Positions 25,555 through 37,506 of a DNA stretch of 64,000 nucleotides are shown piece by piece. How positions within the stretch are numbered: position 1 is the first letter of the stretch; every line of letters starts with the position of its first letter. The position numbers and the translations under genes are program-made. The DNA comes from Bacillus sp. CH140a_4T (GTDB taxonomy: Bacteria; Bacillota; Bacilli; Bacillales; Bacillaceae_G): assembly GCF_008923725.1 (NCBI RefSeq), contig NZ_WBPF01000016.1, forward strand, positions 496,001 through 560,000, read 5' to 3'. Below the pieces are notes generated by a model, which was given only the letters and a program-made list of their open reading frames with translations, was not told the DNA's origin and made no database searches.

Positions 25555-26883
25555 TTACGAGTTGGTTTCAATTGCTTCTAATAATAGATCTACAATGTGA
25601 ATTCCTCTCATTTTATGAGAAAGACCTTCTCGTTCAATCCCTAATTTCATTTGTAATAAACAACCTGGGTTTGCAGTAACAATGGTTGCTGCGTCTGTTT
25701 CATGCACACGGTCCATTTTGTAATCTAGAAATTCCATTGATAACTCTGAATGAACAATATTGTAAATACCAGCCGAACCACAGCAACGATCCGCGTCTTT
25801 CATCTCACGGTATGTGGCGCCTTGAATTGCTTCTAGTAGCATACGAGGTTCTGAAGATGTTCGCATAACATTGCGTAAATGACAAGAGTCTTGATACGTA
25901 ATAATTTGCGGTGTGAGTCGTAAGTCCTTTCGTTTATGGAAATCTAGTTCTACTAGAATAGCGGTAATATCTTTAATTTTAGAAACGAACTGCTTTGCGC
26001 GTTCAGCCCACTGTGGATCGTCTTTTAAAAGATAATCGTAGTCTACAAGGTAAGCTCCGCAACCACCGGCATTCGTAATAATATAGTCGATGTTTAAATC
26101 TTCGAATGCTTTTATATTGCGTTTCGCTAGTTCCTTTGCTCCGCTTTTCTCACCAGCATGTCCATGTAATGCCCCGCAGCAACTTTGTGTTTTCGGAATA
26201 ACGATATCACAACCAGCTAACTGAAGAAGTTTCATCGTTGCGTTATTTGTTTCTAAAAACATTGTATCCATTAAACAACCTGTGAAGAATGCAACTTGTT
26301 TCTTCTTTGTACTTTCAGCGGGTAAAAATTCAGGGCGATCTTTCATTGCTTTCATTTTAGGGACTTTTGGCAAAACAAGATCCATCGTTGCAAGTGTTTC
26401 AGGGAATAACTTCATAATCCCTGTTTTATGTGTTAGCGTTTGTAAACCAGAACGTTGGTAAAATCCGATTAATCCTGTTAATGTTCTCATTCGATTTTGA
26501 TGCGGGAATAGTCCTTCAAACACGACTTTACGAACGGCTCTCACTGGCACCGAGAACTTTTTATTTTGATTTATAATATCACGAGCTTCTTCTAATAAAT
26601 GTCCATAATTCACACCCGATGGACAAACAGGTTCACAAGCGCGGCAACCGAGGCAAACATTTAATGTATTTTCAACATCTTCATCTGGCTCAATTAAACC
26701 GTCAACGACTGCTTTCATTAATGCGATACGTCCTCGTGGTGAATGTGATTCTTTATATCCAGATTGAATGTAAGTAGGGCAAGTTGGCAAGCAGAAACCG
26801 CATCGCATACAGTTTAATAGTTCATCTTCACTTAATCGTTCTTTAAATTCCTTTTGAATGTTTTCTTTATTTAATGTTGTCAT
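25555..26883 (-). CDS. glcF: Glycolate oxidase iron-sulfur subunit GlcF
   Basis: Iron-sulfur subunit of a glycolate/D-lactate oxidase-type complex (442 residues). Two 4Fe-4S motifs lie near the N-terminus (CMRCGFCLPTCP and CLGCRACEPVCP), then two cysteine-rich CCG-type domains with CCGALHGHAG and CCGSAGIYN. It receives electrons from the FAD subunit GlcD and passes them to quinone. Its ATG overlaps the glcD stop (ATGA), implying translational coupling. The cognate regulator is probably the CdaR-like protein upstream. Confidence 0.9.
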   Translation of the reverse strand: MTTLNKENIQKEFKERLSEDELLNCMRCGFCLPTCPTYIQSGYKESHSPRGRIALMKAVVDGLIEPDEDVENTLNVCLGCRACEPVCPSGVNYGHLLEEARDIINQNKKFSVPVRAVRKVVFEGLFPHQNRMRTLTGLIGFYQRSGLQTLTHKTGIMKLFPETLATMDLVLPKVPKMKAMKDRPEFLPAESTKKKQVAFFTGCLMDTMFLETNNATMKLLQLAGCDIVIPKTQSCCGALHGHAGEKSGAKELAKRNIKAFEDLNIDYIITNAGGCGAYLVDYDYLLKDDPQWAERAKQFVSKIKDITAILVELDFHKRKDLRLTPQIITYQDSCHLRNVMRTSSEPRMLLEAIQGATYREMKDADRCCGSAGIYNIVHSELSMEFLDYKMDRVHETDAATIVTANPGCLLQMKLGIEREGLSHKMRGIHIVDLLLEAIETNS

Positions 26884-28292
26884 CGCTCAACCACCACTCT
26901 TTTACGAGTGTCTTTCGCGAACATTTTGCCTGGATTCATAATGTTATTTGGATCGAAGGCTTGTTTAATTCCTTGCATAGCAGCAATACCTTCTTTACCT
27001 AATTTCATTTCTAAATACGGAGCTTTCATCGCGCCAACACCATGTTCACCAGTAATCGTGCCGCCAAGTTCAATTGCTTTCGCAAATATTTCAGCAAAAG
27101 CTTGTTCAGCTCGGTGCATTTCTTCTTCATTACGAGCATCTGTCATACAAGTTGGATGTAGGTTACCATCACCAGCATGTCCAAACGTACAAATAGGAAT
27201 ATTATATTTTTTTGCAATGGCATTAATTGCTTCAACCATCGGAGCAATTTGTGAGCGTGGTACTGTTGCATCTTCCAGTATTGTTGTAGGTTTTAATCTT
27301 GCAAGTGCTGATAGTGCACTACGGCGAGCTGTCCGAAGCGCATCTGCTTCCGCTTCATCTTTTGCAACGCGAACATCGACTGCATTCATAGAGCGGCAAA
27401 CGTGAGCCATTTTTTCAATATCTCGATCGACAACTTCGGGCGGGCCATCTTGTTCAATTAATAAAATTGCCTTTACGTCAGTTGGTAAACCAATTTGTGC
27501 AAACTCTTCTACAACTTCAATTGTCGGCTGGTCTAAAAACTCAAGTGTCGCTGGAATAATTTTATTTGCAATAATAGAAGAAACAGCACGTGCAGCTTCA
27601 TTTATATCTTCATAGAGCGCAAGCATCGTTTTTTTCGTTTCAGGCATAGGAACGAGTTTTAATATTGCCTCTGTTACGACGCCCAGCGTTCCTTCAGAAC
27701 CGATAAATAAACGAGTTAAATCGTAACCAGCTACATCTTTTGCTAATTTACCTCCAGTACGAATAATATCGCCATTTGGTAAGACAAGTTCAAGACCCAT
27801 CACATAATCACGTGTAACGCCATATTTTAATCCGCGTAATCCACCTGAGTTTTCATTAATGTTACCGCCGATTGTAGAAATCTTCATCGAGCTTGGATCT
27901 GGTGGATAAAATAAACCTTTTTCTTCTACTGCTTTAATAATATCAAGTGTAATGACACCAGCTTGTACAGTAATTGTTAAATTCTCTTCATCAATTTCTA
28001 AAATATTATTCATATGGCGGAAGATAAGGACGATACCGCCTTCAAGTGGACATGTACCTGCACAAAGGTTTGTTCCAGAACCACGAACATATACAGGAAT
28101 TTTGTGAGTGTTACATACTTTTAATACTTCAGCTACTTCATTTGTATTACGAGGAGCAATGACTGCAGCAGGCATTGCTTGGAAGTTTGGAGTGGCATCA
28201 TAACTATACGTTAAACGCCCCATATTGGATGTATCTACATTATCTTCGCCAACAATGGATACGAATGAATGAATAATTTGCTTTTCTAACAT
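26880..28292 (-). CDS. glcD: Glycolate/D-lactate oxidase FAD subunit GlcD
   Basis: FAD-linked oxidase (470 residues). The FAD-binding type 2 (PCMH) domain spans about 35-215, with VYVRGSGTNLCAG and LGVVTEAILKLVP. The C-terminal FAD-oxidase domain contains CTFGHAGDGNLHP and TGEHGVGAMKAPYL. It oxidises alpha-hydroxy acids, probably glycolate, with transfer to GlcF. It is first in a two-gene minus-strand operon, 117 bp downstream of the CdaR-like gene. The start follows gaggggg. Confidence 0.9.
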   Translation of the reverse strand: MLEKQIIHSFVSIVGEDNVDTSNMGRLTYSYDATPNFQAMPAAVIAPRNTNEVAEVLKVCNTHKIPVYVRGSGTNLCAGTCPLEGGIVLIFRHMNNILEIDEENLTITVQAGVITLDIIKAVEEKGLFYPPDPSSMKISTIGGNINENSGGLRGLKYGVTRDYVMGLELVLPNGDIIRTGGKLAKDVAGYDLTRLFIGSEGTLGVVTEAILKLVPMPETKKTMLALYEDINEAARAVSSIIANKIIPATLEFLDQPTIEVVEEFAQIGLPTDVKAILLIEQDGPPEVVDRDIEKMAHVCRSMNAVDVRVAKDEAEADALRTARRSALSALARLKPTTILEDATVPRSQIAPMVEAINAIAKKYNIPICTFGHAGDGNLHPTCMTDARNEEEMHRAEQAFAEIFAKAIELGGTITGEHGVGAMKAPYLEMKLGKEGIAAMQGIKQAFDPNNIMNPGKMFAKDTRKRVVVER

Positions 28293-28409
28293 TGGAAATC
28301 CCCCTCAAACTGTTAACGTATTTAGTCATAATAAAAAACGTTGTAACAGTGCTTTCATTATAATGATAAAAAAATTGGGGGATTCTTTCTATGTATAATC
28401 ACCTAAAGA

Positions 28410-29525
28410 TTAATCTGTTTTATCATTCTTTTTTGTATGATTGTCTAATAAGAGGAGCGAGAAGTATAAAATGTTTAAGTCTTTGAATTGTTTCGGATCA
28501 AGTCCTGTATGCTCCTCGATTTTTTTAAGCCTGTAATGCAATGTGTTAATGTGTATATGTAATTGCTCAGCTGTTTGTTTATAAGATTGGTTATAATCAA
28601 TAAATAAACGTAAAGTGTGCATAAGTTCAGGCGATGATAATAAGTTTTCGATCGTGCGTCTTAGAAACTGTTCTCGCGTTTCAGCAGAAATATCTTGTAA
28701 GCACATTTCTAAACGTAAATCTTCATTAAATACAATTTCTTTCGTTTCAAGTGATACAGAAAGAGCTTGTAATGCTTGTTCGTACGATAAGTTCATATTG
28801 TTTGGCGTAACAGATTGTCCAATCCCAATATATAAAGGAATAGAAAATAAAGTTTCACAGTCTTGTTTTAATCGGTTTAAAAATTGATATGTTTGCTCTT
28901 TAGAGTGTGTGGCTGTAAATAAAATAAATCGATCATTTCCCCAACGAACAAATAAATGCTCCTTTGTTAATAGATTGCGTACGTGTTGCCAAACTTTACG
29001 CTGAAGCATCGTGTCATTTTGATCGATTGAGAACAAAATAAGTTGTTTCTTCTTATATAAATCAATACCAAGTGTTTTTGCGCGATCGAGAAAGCTTGGA
29101 GACCAGTCTGTATTTTGAAGCCAATCAAAGACAAATGCTTCATAAGAACGGTGTTCAAGTTCTAGTTGTTCTAAAAAGTAGTTTTCGTGAATGAGTAGTT
29201 CGGTCATTTTACGTAATATTTCTCCGTATTGCGAAATATTTTCAGGTTCGCCTGTAATTCCAATGACACCAATTACTTCGTCATGAAATAGTAAGGGGAG
29301 GTTCATACCCGCCTTTACGCCTTGCAAACGTCGTTCATCTTCTTTTGTAATAATGACAGTTTTCTTTTGCTTCGCACAACGGAGTGCACCTTCATGAAAT
29401 TGACCGATTCTTTCTATATCTGTGCTTGCGATAATAACGCCTTGTATATTAATGATAATAATATTTTCTTTAATTAGTCTGCGTACTTCTCGTACAATTT
29501 TATTCGCTAAATCAGGAAAAAGCAT
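28410..29525 (-). CDS. CdaR-family sugar-diacid regulator
   Basis: Transcriptional activator, 371 residues from the ATG at 29525, which follows gaggtg at eight bases; an in-frame GTG three codons upstream overlaps that site. Domains in order: N-terminal sugar-diacid-recognition part (about 1-135: ITGEPENISQYGEILRKMTE), a middle GGDEF-like CdaR region (about 135-270), and a C-terminal HTH (DYNQSYKQTAEQLHIHINTL, about 310-345). CdaR regulators respond to glycerate/glycolate-type acids, which fits control of glcDF immediately downstream on the same strand. Confidence 0.85.
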   Translation of the reverse strand: MLFPDLANKIVREVRRLIKENIIIINIQGVIIASTDIERIGQFHEGALRCAKQKKTVIITKEDERRLQGVKAGMNLPLLFHDEVIGVIGITGEPENISQYGEILRKMTELLIHENYFLEQLELEHRSYEAFVFDWLQNTDWSPSFLDRAKTLGIDLYKKKQLILFSIDQNDTMLQRKVWQHVRNLLTKEHLFVRWGNDRFILFTATHSKEQTYQFLNRLKQDCETLFSIPLYIGIGQSVTPNNMNLSYEQALQALSVSLETKEIVFNEDLRLEMCLQDISAETREQFLRRTIENLLSSPELMHTLRLFIDYNQSYKQTAEQLHIHINTLHYRLKKIEEHTGLDPKQFKDLNILYFSLLLLDNHTKKNDKTD

Positions 29526-29661
29526 AATTTGCACACCTCAAATTCTATTTGTTGTACATTATATATGTAAATGAAGTAAGAAAGGGAAATTTCACACTTT
29601 CCACACATTTATTTGTTATTTTACAATTATAACGAAATCATCCGAAGATGGAGGGAATCTT

Positions 29662-30636
29662 TTGAGAAAGTATGTTTTTCTTCTCTGTTTTTTATTTCTA
29701 TTAGTAGGGTGTCAAGGAAGTTCATATACACCGATTGCTAAAGATAAAAGTGTTATTATAACAACGAATATAAAAGAAGGTAGTATTAGTTTTGTTGATA
29801 AACAAACTAAAAAGTTAATTACGACATGGGAACTTAATGAACCAATGGCAGGAATTGCACTGCTTCCAAACGGTGAGGACATACTTGTATATGGTAAGCA
29901 GCTAGAGTACATGTATGTATATTCACTAGCAGAAGGAAGGCAAGTGGAAAAATATAAAACGGGAAAAGGCATTGTAAATGTGGTCGTATCAGAAGATAAA
30001 AAGCAATTATTTGCTGCTGATCAAAAGGCTCAAAAGGTAAGGTTTTTTACGATAAAAGGGAAAGAGACAGGGAGTGTGTCAACCGGAAAAGGGCCAATAA
30101 CGATGGTAGAGCACGATAACCAGTTATCAGTACTAAACTTTTATGATACGAAGTTAACGACAATTGATAAAAAGAAAAAAGAAGTGATCCAATCCTTTAT
30201 GATTCCCCCAGCGTCAACGGGAGCGACAATCAGTCCGAATGGGAAAGAAATATGGATTGGCGGACATGGTGATGGAAATCAAGTGAATGAGAAAGTATTA
30301 GTGTATTCTTTACAGAGCGGGGAAATGGTACGTTCTTTACACGCTCCATTCATGCCTGTGAATATAACGAAGGATAAAAAGTATGTATATGCATTGAGTC
30401 ACGGTTCGAATACACTTAGAAAGTTTGATGTTGGTACGTATAAAGAGGTTGCTTCTGTAGAAGTAGGATCGAACCCATTTGCATTTTTGAAGAGCGGAGC
30501 AGAAGGGTACGTAGCAAGCTACGATAGTGATGAAGTGTGCGTTATGGATATGAAGAATTTGAAAATAAAACAAACAATTAAAGTCGGAAAAGGGCCGTTT
30601 CAACTCATAGAGAGAGAAGGGAAGGACAATGAGTAA
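29662..30636 (+). CDS. Beta-propeller lipoprotein (YncE-like)
   Basis: Membrane-anchored extracellular protein of 324 residues. The signal peptide ends in the lipobox LLVGC (Cys near residue 17). The rest is a series of blade-like units (e.g. YVYALSHGSNTLRKFDVGTY) typical of YncE/lactonase propellers. TTG start after gatggaggg. It overlaps the response regulator gene by 8 bp, so it is translationally coupled to the two-component system. A role in sensing an extracellular signal is inferred. Confidence 0.8.
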   Translation: MRKYVFLLCFLFLLVGCQGSSYTPIAKDKSVIITTNIKEGSISFVDKQTKKLITTWELNEPMAGIALLPNGEDILVYGKQLEYMYVYSLAEGRQVEKYKTGKGIVNVVVSEDKKQLFAADQKAQKVRFFTIKGKETGSVSTGKGPITMVEHDNQLSVLNFYDTKLTTIDKKKKEVIQSFMIPPASTGATISPNGKEIWIGGHGDGNQVNEKVLVYSLQSGEMVRSLHAPFMPVNITKDKKYVYALSHGSNTLRKFDVGTYKEVASVEVGSNPFAFLKSGAEGYVASYDSDEVCVMDMKNLKIKQTIKVGKGPFQLIEREGKDNE

Positions 30637-31300
30637 ATATAGGGTGCTAGTTGTAGATGATGAAAGTGATATGAGACAGCTTGTTGGCATGTACTTAGAT
30701 AATTTCGGGTACGAGTGGGGAGAAGCTGAAAATGGAAAAGAAGCTCTACAAAAATTAGAGACGAATCATTATGATTTCGTTGTACTAGATATTATGATGC
30801 CAGAGATGGATGGACTTTCAGTTTGTAAAGAAATTAGAAAAACATCAGATGTACCAATTATATTTTTAACAGCAAAAGGTGAAGAGTGGAATAGGGTGAA
30901 CGGCTTACGTATGGGAGCAGATGATTATATTGTAAAGCCATTTAGCCCTGGAGAATTAATTGCTCGTATGGAAGCTGTGTTAAGACGTTATACAAAGCAA
31001 GAACAACAAGAGGAGGTTCAGTTTGGACCGATCCTGATTAATGAAAAAAGTAGGAAGATTGAGGCGGATGGTGAGCCGATTTCTCTTACAGTAAAAGAGT
31101 TTGATTTACTCTATTTTCTTTGCCAACATACGGGACAAGTATTTAGCCGAGAACAATTGTTGGAAAAGGTATGGGGATATGATTATGCCGGAAGTACAAG
31201 AACAGTAGATACGCACGTGAAAACGATGCGTTTGAAACTTGGAGAAAGTGGAAACTACATTCAAACTGTTTGGGGTGTAGGCTATAAATTTGAGGTGTAA
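30629..31300 (+). CDS. OmpR-family response regulator
   Basis: DNA-binding response regulator (223 residues). The receiver domain (1-120) has the phosphoacceptor Asp in VVLDIMMPEMDG (about 52), Thr in IIFLTAKG and Lys in DDYIVKPF. The winged-helix effector domain (about 130-223: KEFDLLYFLCQHTGQVFSRE) marks the OmpR/PhoB class. It is encoded between the lipoprotein and the kinase, which starts 3 bp later, so all three form an operon. Confidence 0.93.
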   Translation: MSKYRVLVVDDESDMRQLVGMYLDNFGYEWGEAENGKEALQKLETNHYDFVVLDIMMPEMDGLSVCKEIRKTSDVPIIFLTAKGEEWNRVNGLRMGADDYIVKPFSPGELIARMEAVLRRYTKQEQQEEVQFGPILINEKSRKIEADGEPISLTVKEFDLLYFLCQHTGQVFSREQLLEKVWGYDYAGSTRTVDTHVKTMRLKLGESGNYIQTVWGVGYKFEV

Positions 31301-31303
31301 CGT

Positions 31304-32704
31304 ATGTTTACGATGGTACAGAAGCTTTGGCTGACAGTAGTATGTGCAGTATTTGTAACAGTTTCTTTTCTTTATTTTGTATCTTTATACTCGTACGAAA
31401 AACTATACGTTGATAATTTAAAAGATTCATTAGTAACGGAGGGGAAGGGTCTTGCTGCGCAATATGATAAGCGTGAAGGCATATCAACTTTTGAAGAGAA
31501 AGTAAGAGCATTTGATCAAATATCTAGTTCAGACGTTCTTTTCGTATCGAACCCACGTGATTTAAGCGCATGTTTACCTTTTGATGTACATCATCATTCT
31601 CTTATAAGTGAAGGGGACAGGCAAGCATTATTAGATGGGAAAACTGTGACAAAGATAGGGTATGAGGAACATTTTGACCGTAATATTATGGGGGTTGTCA
31701 TCCCTGTTTTAGAAAATAAAAAATTAGTTGGTATTGTATATTCTTATATTCCTTTAAAAAGTATAAAAGACTTAATATATGATATGGGCCTTATTTTGGC
31801 ACCGTTAGCACTTGCTATAACGTTACTAACAATATGGATTGGTAGAAAGATTATTATTGCTATTACGAGACCACTTTCGCAAATGGAACGAGTTGCTAAT
31901 CATTTAGCTACGGGAGATTTCTCAGAACGAATTACAATTTCTTCCGAAGATGAAATTGGAAGATTAGGAAAAGCATTTAATAAAATGGCAAATTCTTTAG
32001 AGACAGAAGACGTAAAGCGTAAGGAATTTTTAGCTAACGTTTCACATGAACTAAGAACACCGCTTAGTTATATAAAAGGATATAGCGAGGCTATTTTAGA
32101 TGGTGTAGCGAAAGGACCACAGCAGGAAAAAGTAACACAGCTCATTCATAAAGAAGCAGATCGTATGCAGCGTCTCGTTCATGATTTGTTAGATTTAGCA
32201 CAATTAGAAGGGGAACATTTTCCGTTAAAGAAACAACCTATCGTTTTTTCACAACTGATTGAAGATGTGTTAGATACGTATGAGATTAAATTTATAGAAA
32301 AGAAAATTCGCATTTCAACAAATTTAAATCCAGAAATTATTGTAATGATTGATGAGGATCGTATGCAGCAAGTACTTCATAACGTGTTAGATAATGCGAT
32401 ACGGTATACGAATCAAAATGGGGATATTATGATAACGCTTAGGCAGATAGATGAATACTGTGAATTGAACATAAAAGATACGGGAATCGGTATTGATACA
32501 GAGCATTTAGAAAATCTTGGCGAACGTTTTTACCGCGTTGATAAAGCGAGAAGTCGCCAACATGGTGGAACAGGTTTAGGTCTTGCTATTGTAAGACAAA
32601 TTGTTCATATACATGATGGACAGTGGCGAATTGAAAGTGAAAAAGGAAATGGGACGACGGTTATTATTAAATTGAAAGTACAGGATGAGGGGAGCATGTT
32701 CTAA
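31304..32704 (+). CDS. Sensor histidine kinase (HAMP type)
   Basis: Membrane sensor of 466 residues: helix 1 (about 8-28), extracellular domain (about 30-160), helix 2 (about 163-185), HAMP linker, then HisKA with phosphoacceptor His in FLANVSHELRTPLSYI and HATPase with N box (NVLDNAIRYT), G1 (DTGIGID) and G2 (GGTGLGLAIV). Complete and apparently active. The partner is the response regulator directly upstream. The signal is unknown; the coupled propeller lipoprotein may bind it. Confidence 0.92.
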   Translation: MFTMVQKLWLTVVCAVFVTVSFLYFVSLYSYEKLYVDNLKDSLVTEGKGLAAQYDKREGISTFEEKVRAFDQISSSDVLFVSNPRDLSACLPFDVHHHSLISEGDRQALLDGKTVTKIGYEEHFDRNIMGVVIPVLENKKLVGIVYSYIPLKSIKDLIYDMGLILAPLALAITLLTIWIGRKIIIAITRPLSQMERVANHLATGDFSERITISSEDEIGRLGKAFNKMANSLETEDVKRKEFLANVSHELRTPLSYIKGYSEAILDGVAKGPQQEKVTQLIHKEADRMQRLVHDLLDLAQLEGEHFPLKKQPIVFSQLIEDVLDTYEIKFIEKKIRISTNLNPEIIVMIDEDRMQQVLHNVLDNAIRYTNQNGDIMITLRQIDEYCELNIKDTGIGIDTEHLENLGERFYRVDKARSRQHGGTGLGLAIVRQIVHIHDGQWRIESEKGNGTTVIIKLKVQDEGSMF

Positions 32705-32726
32705 TATTTAGGGCATGCTTTTTTGT
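32693..32726 (+). terminator. Two-component operon terminator
   Basis: AGCATG pairs with CATGCT across a loop of about 15 nt and is followed by six Ts. It overlaps the kinase stop. Confidence 0.7.
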
Positions 32727-32902
32727 ATAGGAGACAATAGTTATACAGAAAGATATAAATTAATATGTAATAAATATCGGAATTTTGACGATTTTATGAA
32801 CAAAACATTTGTACTTCTTACCAATTCGTTCTAAAATAGTTATGATGCAAAGTTCTTATAAATCGTTTCAATTGTTGTTTGGAAGATACTGAGGTGATTT
32901 AA

Positions 32903-33613
32903 CTGGAGTACAAATCGATTAAACCGAAAAAAATTTACGAAGAAGTATCTGAAGCTATTTTAACAATGATTAAAAATGGTACGTTAAAACCTGGTGACAA
33001 ACTACTTCCTGTACATCAATTAGCTGAGCAGTTTCAAGTTGGCAGATCTGCTGTTCGTGAAGCGTTAAGTGCGCTAAGAGCGATGGGCTTAATTGAGATG
33101 AAACAAGGAGAAGGTACATATGTGAAGAATTTCGATTCTTCTTCATTAACAAAATCATTAAACAATAGATTATTAATGAAGAAAGAAGATATTTTGAATT
33201 TATTAGAAGTACGAAAGGTGCTTGAAGTGGGGGCAGTTCGAGCAGCTGCGGCAAAACGTACGGAAGAGAATTTGAAAAATATGAAGCATTGGTTAGATGA
33301 AATGGCAAAGAGCATTGGAGATGAAAAAGCTGGTGAAAAAGCAGATTTTCAGTTCCATATGGGAATTGCGGAGTCTTCGCATAACAACATTTTGATTGAA
33401 CTCATGAACCATGTTTCAGAGATGATTGCTGAAACAATTGGTGAATCAAGACGCATTATTTTATATGGTGAACAAACAACATCAGAACGACTTATAGAAG
33501 AGCATCAAGTTATATATGATGCAGTGTTAAAGCAAGATGTAGAATTAGCGCAGCAAGCGATGCTAGATCATTTAACAAATGTAGAACATATTGTCACAGG
33601 TAAAACGATATAA
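32903..33613 (+). CDS. lutR: LutR lactate regulator, CTG start
   Basis: GntR/FadR-family repressor (236 residues) controlling lutABC. The winged helix (about 10-75: KIYEEVSEAI, LAEQFQVGRSAVREALSALR) is followed by an FCD ligand domain (about 90-230). The first in-frame ATG (32966) would remove the first DNA-binding helix. Upstream is CTG at 32903, preceded by TAA and a well-spaced gaggtg, giving LEYKSIKPKKIYEEV, which matches the N-terminus expected of LutR proteins. CTG initiation is therefore the best reading. Its operator-like TCATCTGATGA lies before lutA. Confidence 0.85.
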   Translation: MEYKSIKPKKIYEEVSEAILTMIKNGTLKPGDKLLPVHQLAEQFQVGRSAVREALSALRAMGLIEMKQGEGTYVKNFDSSSLTKSLNNRLLMKKEDILNLLEVRKVLEVGAVRAAAAKRTEENLKNMKHWLDEMAKSIGDEKAGEKADFQFHMGIAESSHNNILIELMNHVSEMIAETIGESRRIILYGEQTTSERLIEEHQVIYDAVLKQDVELAQQAMLDHLTNVEHIVTGKTI

Positions 33614-33668
33614 ATTCGTAATTTAATCTTTTAAAAATCAAATTTTTTGATAAAATAGAGAGAGATTA

Positions 33669-33745
33669 AGTAAGCGTTTTCTTTAGAAGAGGGAGAGGAT
33701 AGGCCATGGTTGAGCCTATTTCTTCTTTTCTTAGTCATCTGATGA
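33669..33745 (+). promoter_or_regulatory. lutABC control region
   Basis: A cre-like sequence AGTAAGCGTTTTCT lies at 33669-33682 (two mismatches to the CcpA consensus). The palindrome TCATCTGATGA lies at 33735-33745, matching from memory the TCATC-N-GATGA LutR box. They lie between lutR and lutA. Confidence 0.5.
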
Positions 33746-33789
33746 CCATATGTTTGTTGGTGGAGCTGTAAAAAGGGGGAGTAATAATT

Positions 33790-34509
33790 ATGAAAGTTAC
33801 TTTATTTGTTACTTGTTTAGTCGATATGTTTGAAACAAACGTCGGCAAAGCAACAGTTGAAGTGTTGGAGCGTTTAGGTTGTGAAATTGAATTTCCAGAA
33901 GCACAAGTTTGTTGTGGTCAGCCTGCTTATAATAGCGGCCATGTAGAAGCAGCAAAAGAAGCGATGAAACATATGATTGAAACTTTCGAAGATGCAGAAT
34001 ATATCGTTACGCCATCTGGTTCTTGTGCGACAATGTTTCATGAGTATCCGCATGTTTTTAAAGATGATCCGAAGTGGGCTAAACGTGCACAAAAAGTTGC
34101 TGATAAAACATATGAATTTACACAATTTATTGTAGATGTTTTAAAAGTGACAGATGTTGGTGCAAGTTTACCAGGGATCGCTACTATTCATAAATCTTGT
34201 CATATGACACGCCTGCTTGGAGTAAAAGAGGCACCAGGAATTTTATTATCAAACGTAAAAGGATTAACTGTGAGAGAACTGCCAAACGCACAAAATTGTT
34301 GTGGGTTTGGGGGAACATTTTCAGTGAAGATGACTCCAATTTCTGAGCAAATGGTAGATGAAAAGGTAGATAGTGCAATGGAAACAGGTGCGGATTATTT
34401 AATCGGTGCAGATTGTGGGTGTTTGTTAAACATTGGCGGACGTATTGAGCGTTTAGGAAAAGAAATAAAAGTAATGCATATTGCTGAGGTACTGAATAGT
34501 CGCTCATGA
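33790..34509 (+). CDS. lutA: L-lactate utilisation protein LutA
   Basis: Iron-sulfur-linked subunit of the LutABC L-lactate oxidase (239 residues). It contains two CCG domains ([12 protein letters not shown] near residue 42 and NCCGFGGTF near residue 175), which coordinate clusters or a heterodisulfide-like site. Strong ribosome site (aaaggggga). First gene of lutABC; the operon lies directly after its regulator lutR and is oriented the same way. Confidence 0.93.
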   Translation: MKVTLFVTCLVDMFETNVGKATVEVLERLGCEIEFPEAQVCCGQPAYNSGHVEAAKEAMKHMIETFEDAEYIVTPSGSCATMFHEYPHVFKDDPKWAKRAQKVADKTYEFTQFIVDVLKVTDVGASLPGIATIHKSCHMTRLLGVKEAPGILLSNVKGLTVRELPNAQNCCGFGGTFSVKMTPISEQMVDEKVDSAMETGADYLIGADCGCLLNIGGRIERLGKEIKVMHIAEVLNSRS

Positions 34510-34525
34510 AGGGGGAACATAAGCT

Positions 34526-36657
<2,132 letters not shown>

Positions 36658-36665
36658 AAGAGGGG

Positions 36666-36696
36666 AAAGCAGGCCAGAAAATGGCCTGCTTTTTTA
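36666..36696 (+). terminator. lutABC terminator
   Basis: AAAGCAGGCCA pairs with TGGCCTGCTTT, followed by Ts. Confidence 0.92.
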
Positions 36697-36769
36697 ATAG
36701 AATAGAGATAATATGAAGTAGAAGTTCTCTCCTTTTTTTGTTATGTTCTTCTGGAAAGGAGAGGAAGGG

Positions 36770-37492
36770 ATGTTCACTTATGTATATGCATTGTTAGTGG
36801 GGATGGTGTTTGGTTCCTTTTTTATGGTAATTGCGATGAGAGTTCCACTAGGGGAGTCTATCATTGTCCCTCGCTCACATTGTCATTATTGTAAGTATGT
36901 GCTAAAGCCAAAGGAATTGATTCCAATTATTTCTTTTTGTATACAAAGGGGACGTTGTACGAATTGTAAGAGGGAAATTTCAACTTTGTACGTAGTATTT
37001 GAACTTGTAGCCGGAATGATATTTTTTCTTACGGTATATATAATCGGATTGGAACGAGAGCTTATTATCATTTTATCGCTTTTTTCATTACTTCTTATTA
37101 TTTCAGTTACAGATTACATATATATGTTAATCCCAAATCGTATTTTAGCTTGGTTCTCTTGTTTACTCATTTTAGAATGTATTTTTGTACCGTTAGTTAC
37201 TTGGGCAGATAGTATAGTTGGTAGTGGCGTTATATTCATTGTGTTATATTGCATGCAAAAGATATATCCAGAAGGGCTTGGGGGAGGTGATGTAAAATTA
37301 CTTTCGCTACTTGGATTTATAGTGGGACTGAAAGGGATTTTTATGATTTTATTTTTAGCCTCTTGCTTTAGTCTTTGTTTCTTTGGAGCAGGTATAGTAT
37401 TAAAACGTATGAAAATGAGGACTCAAATTCCATTTGGCCCCTTTATTAGCCTTGGGGCAATATGTTACATGTTGATCACGTATGCAAAATAG
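36770..37492 (+). CDS. Type IV prepilin peptidase (ComC/PilD)
   Basis: Membrane aspartic peptidase and methylase that cleaves type IV prepilins and competence pseudopilins (240 residues from ATG 36770, which follows a strong ribosome site). The cytosolic cysteine pairs (CHYC and CTNC) bind zinc. Catalytic aspartates appear in SVTDYIYMLIPN and GGGDVKLL. About seven spans. Such peptidases normally serve the comG operon; no pilin gene is adjacent here. Confidence 0.88.
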   Translation: MFTYVYALLVGMVFGSFFMVIAMRVPLGESIIVPRSHCHYCKYVLKPKELIPIISFCIQRGRCTNCKREISTLYVVFELVAGMIFFLTVYIIGLERELIIILSLFSLLLIISVTDYIYMLIPNRILAWFSCLLILECIFVPLVTWADSIVGSGVIFIVLYCMQKIYPEGLGGGDVKLLSLLGFIVGLKGIFMILFLASCFSLCFFGAGIVLKRMKMRTQIPFGPFISLGAICYMLITYAK

Positions 37493-37506
37493 AGAGGGGA
37501 TAGAAC

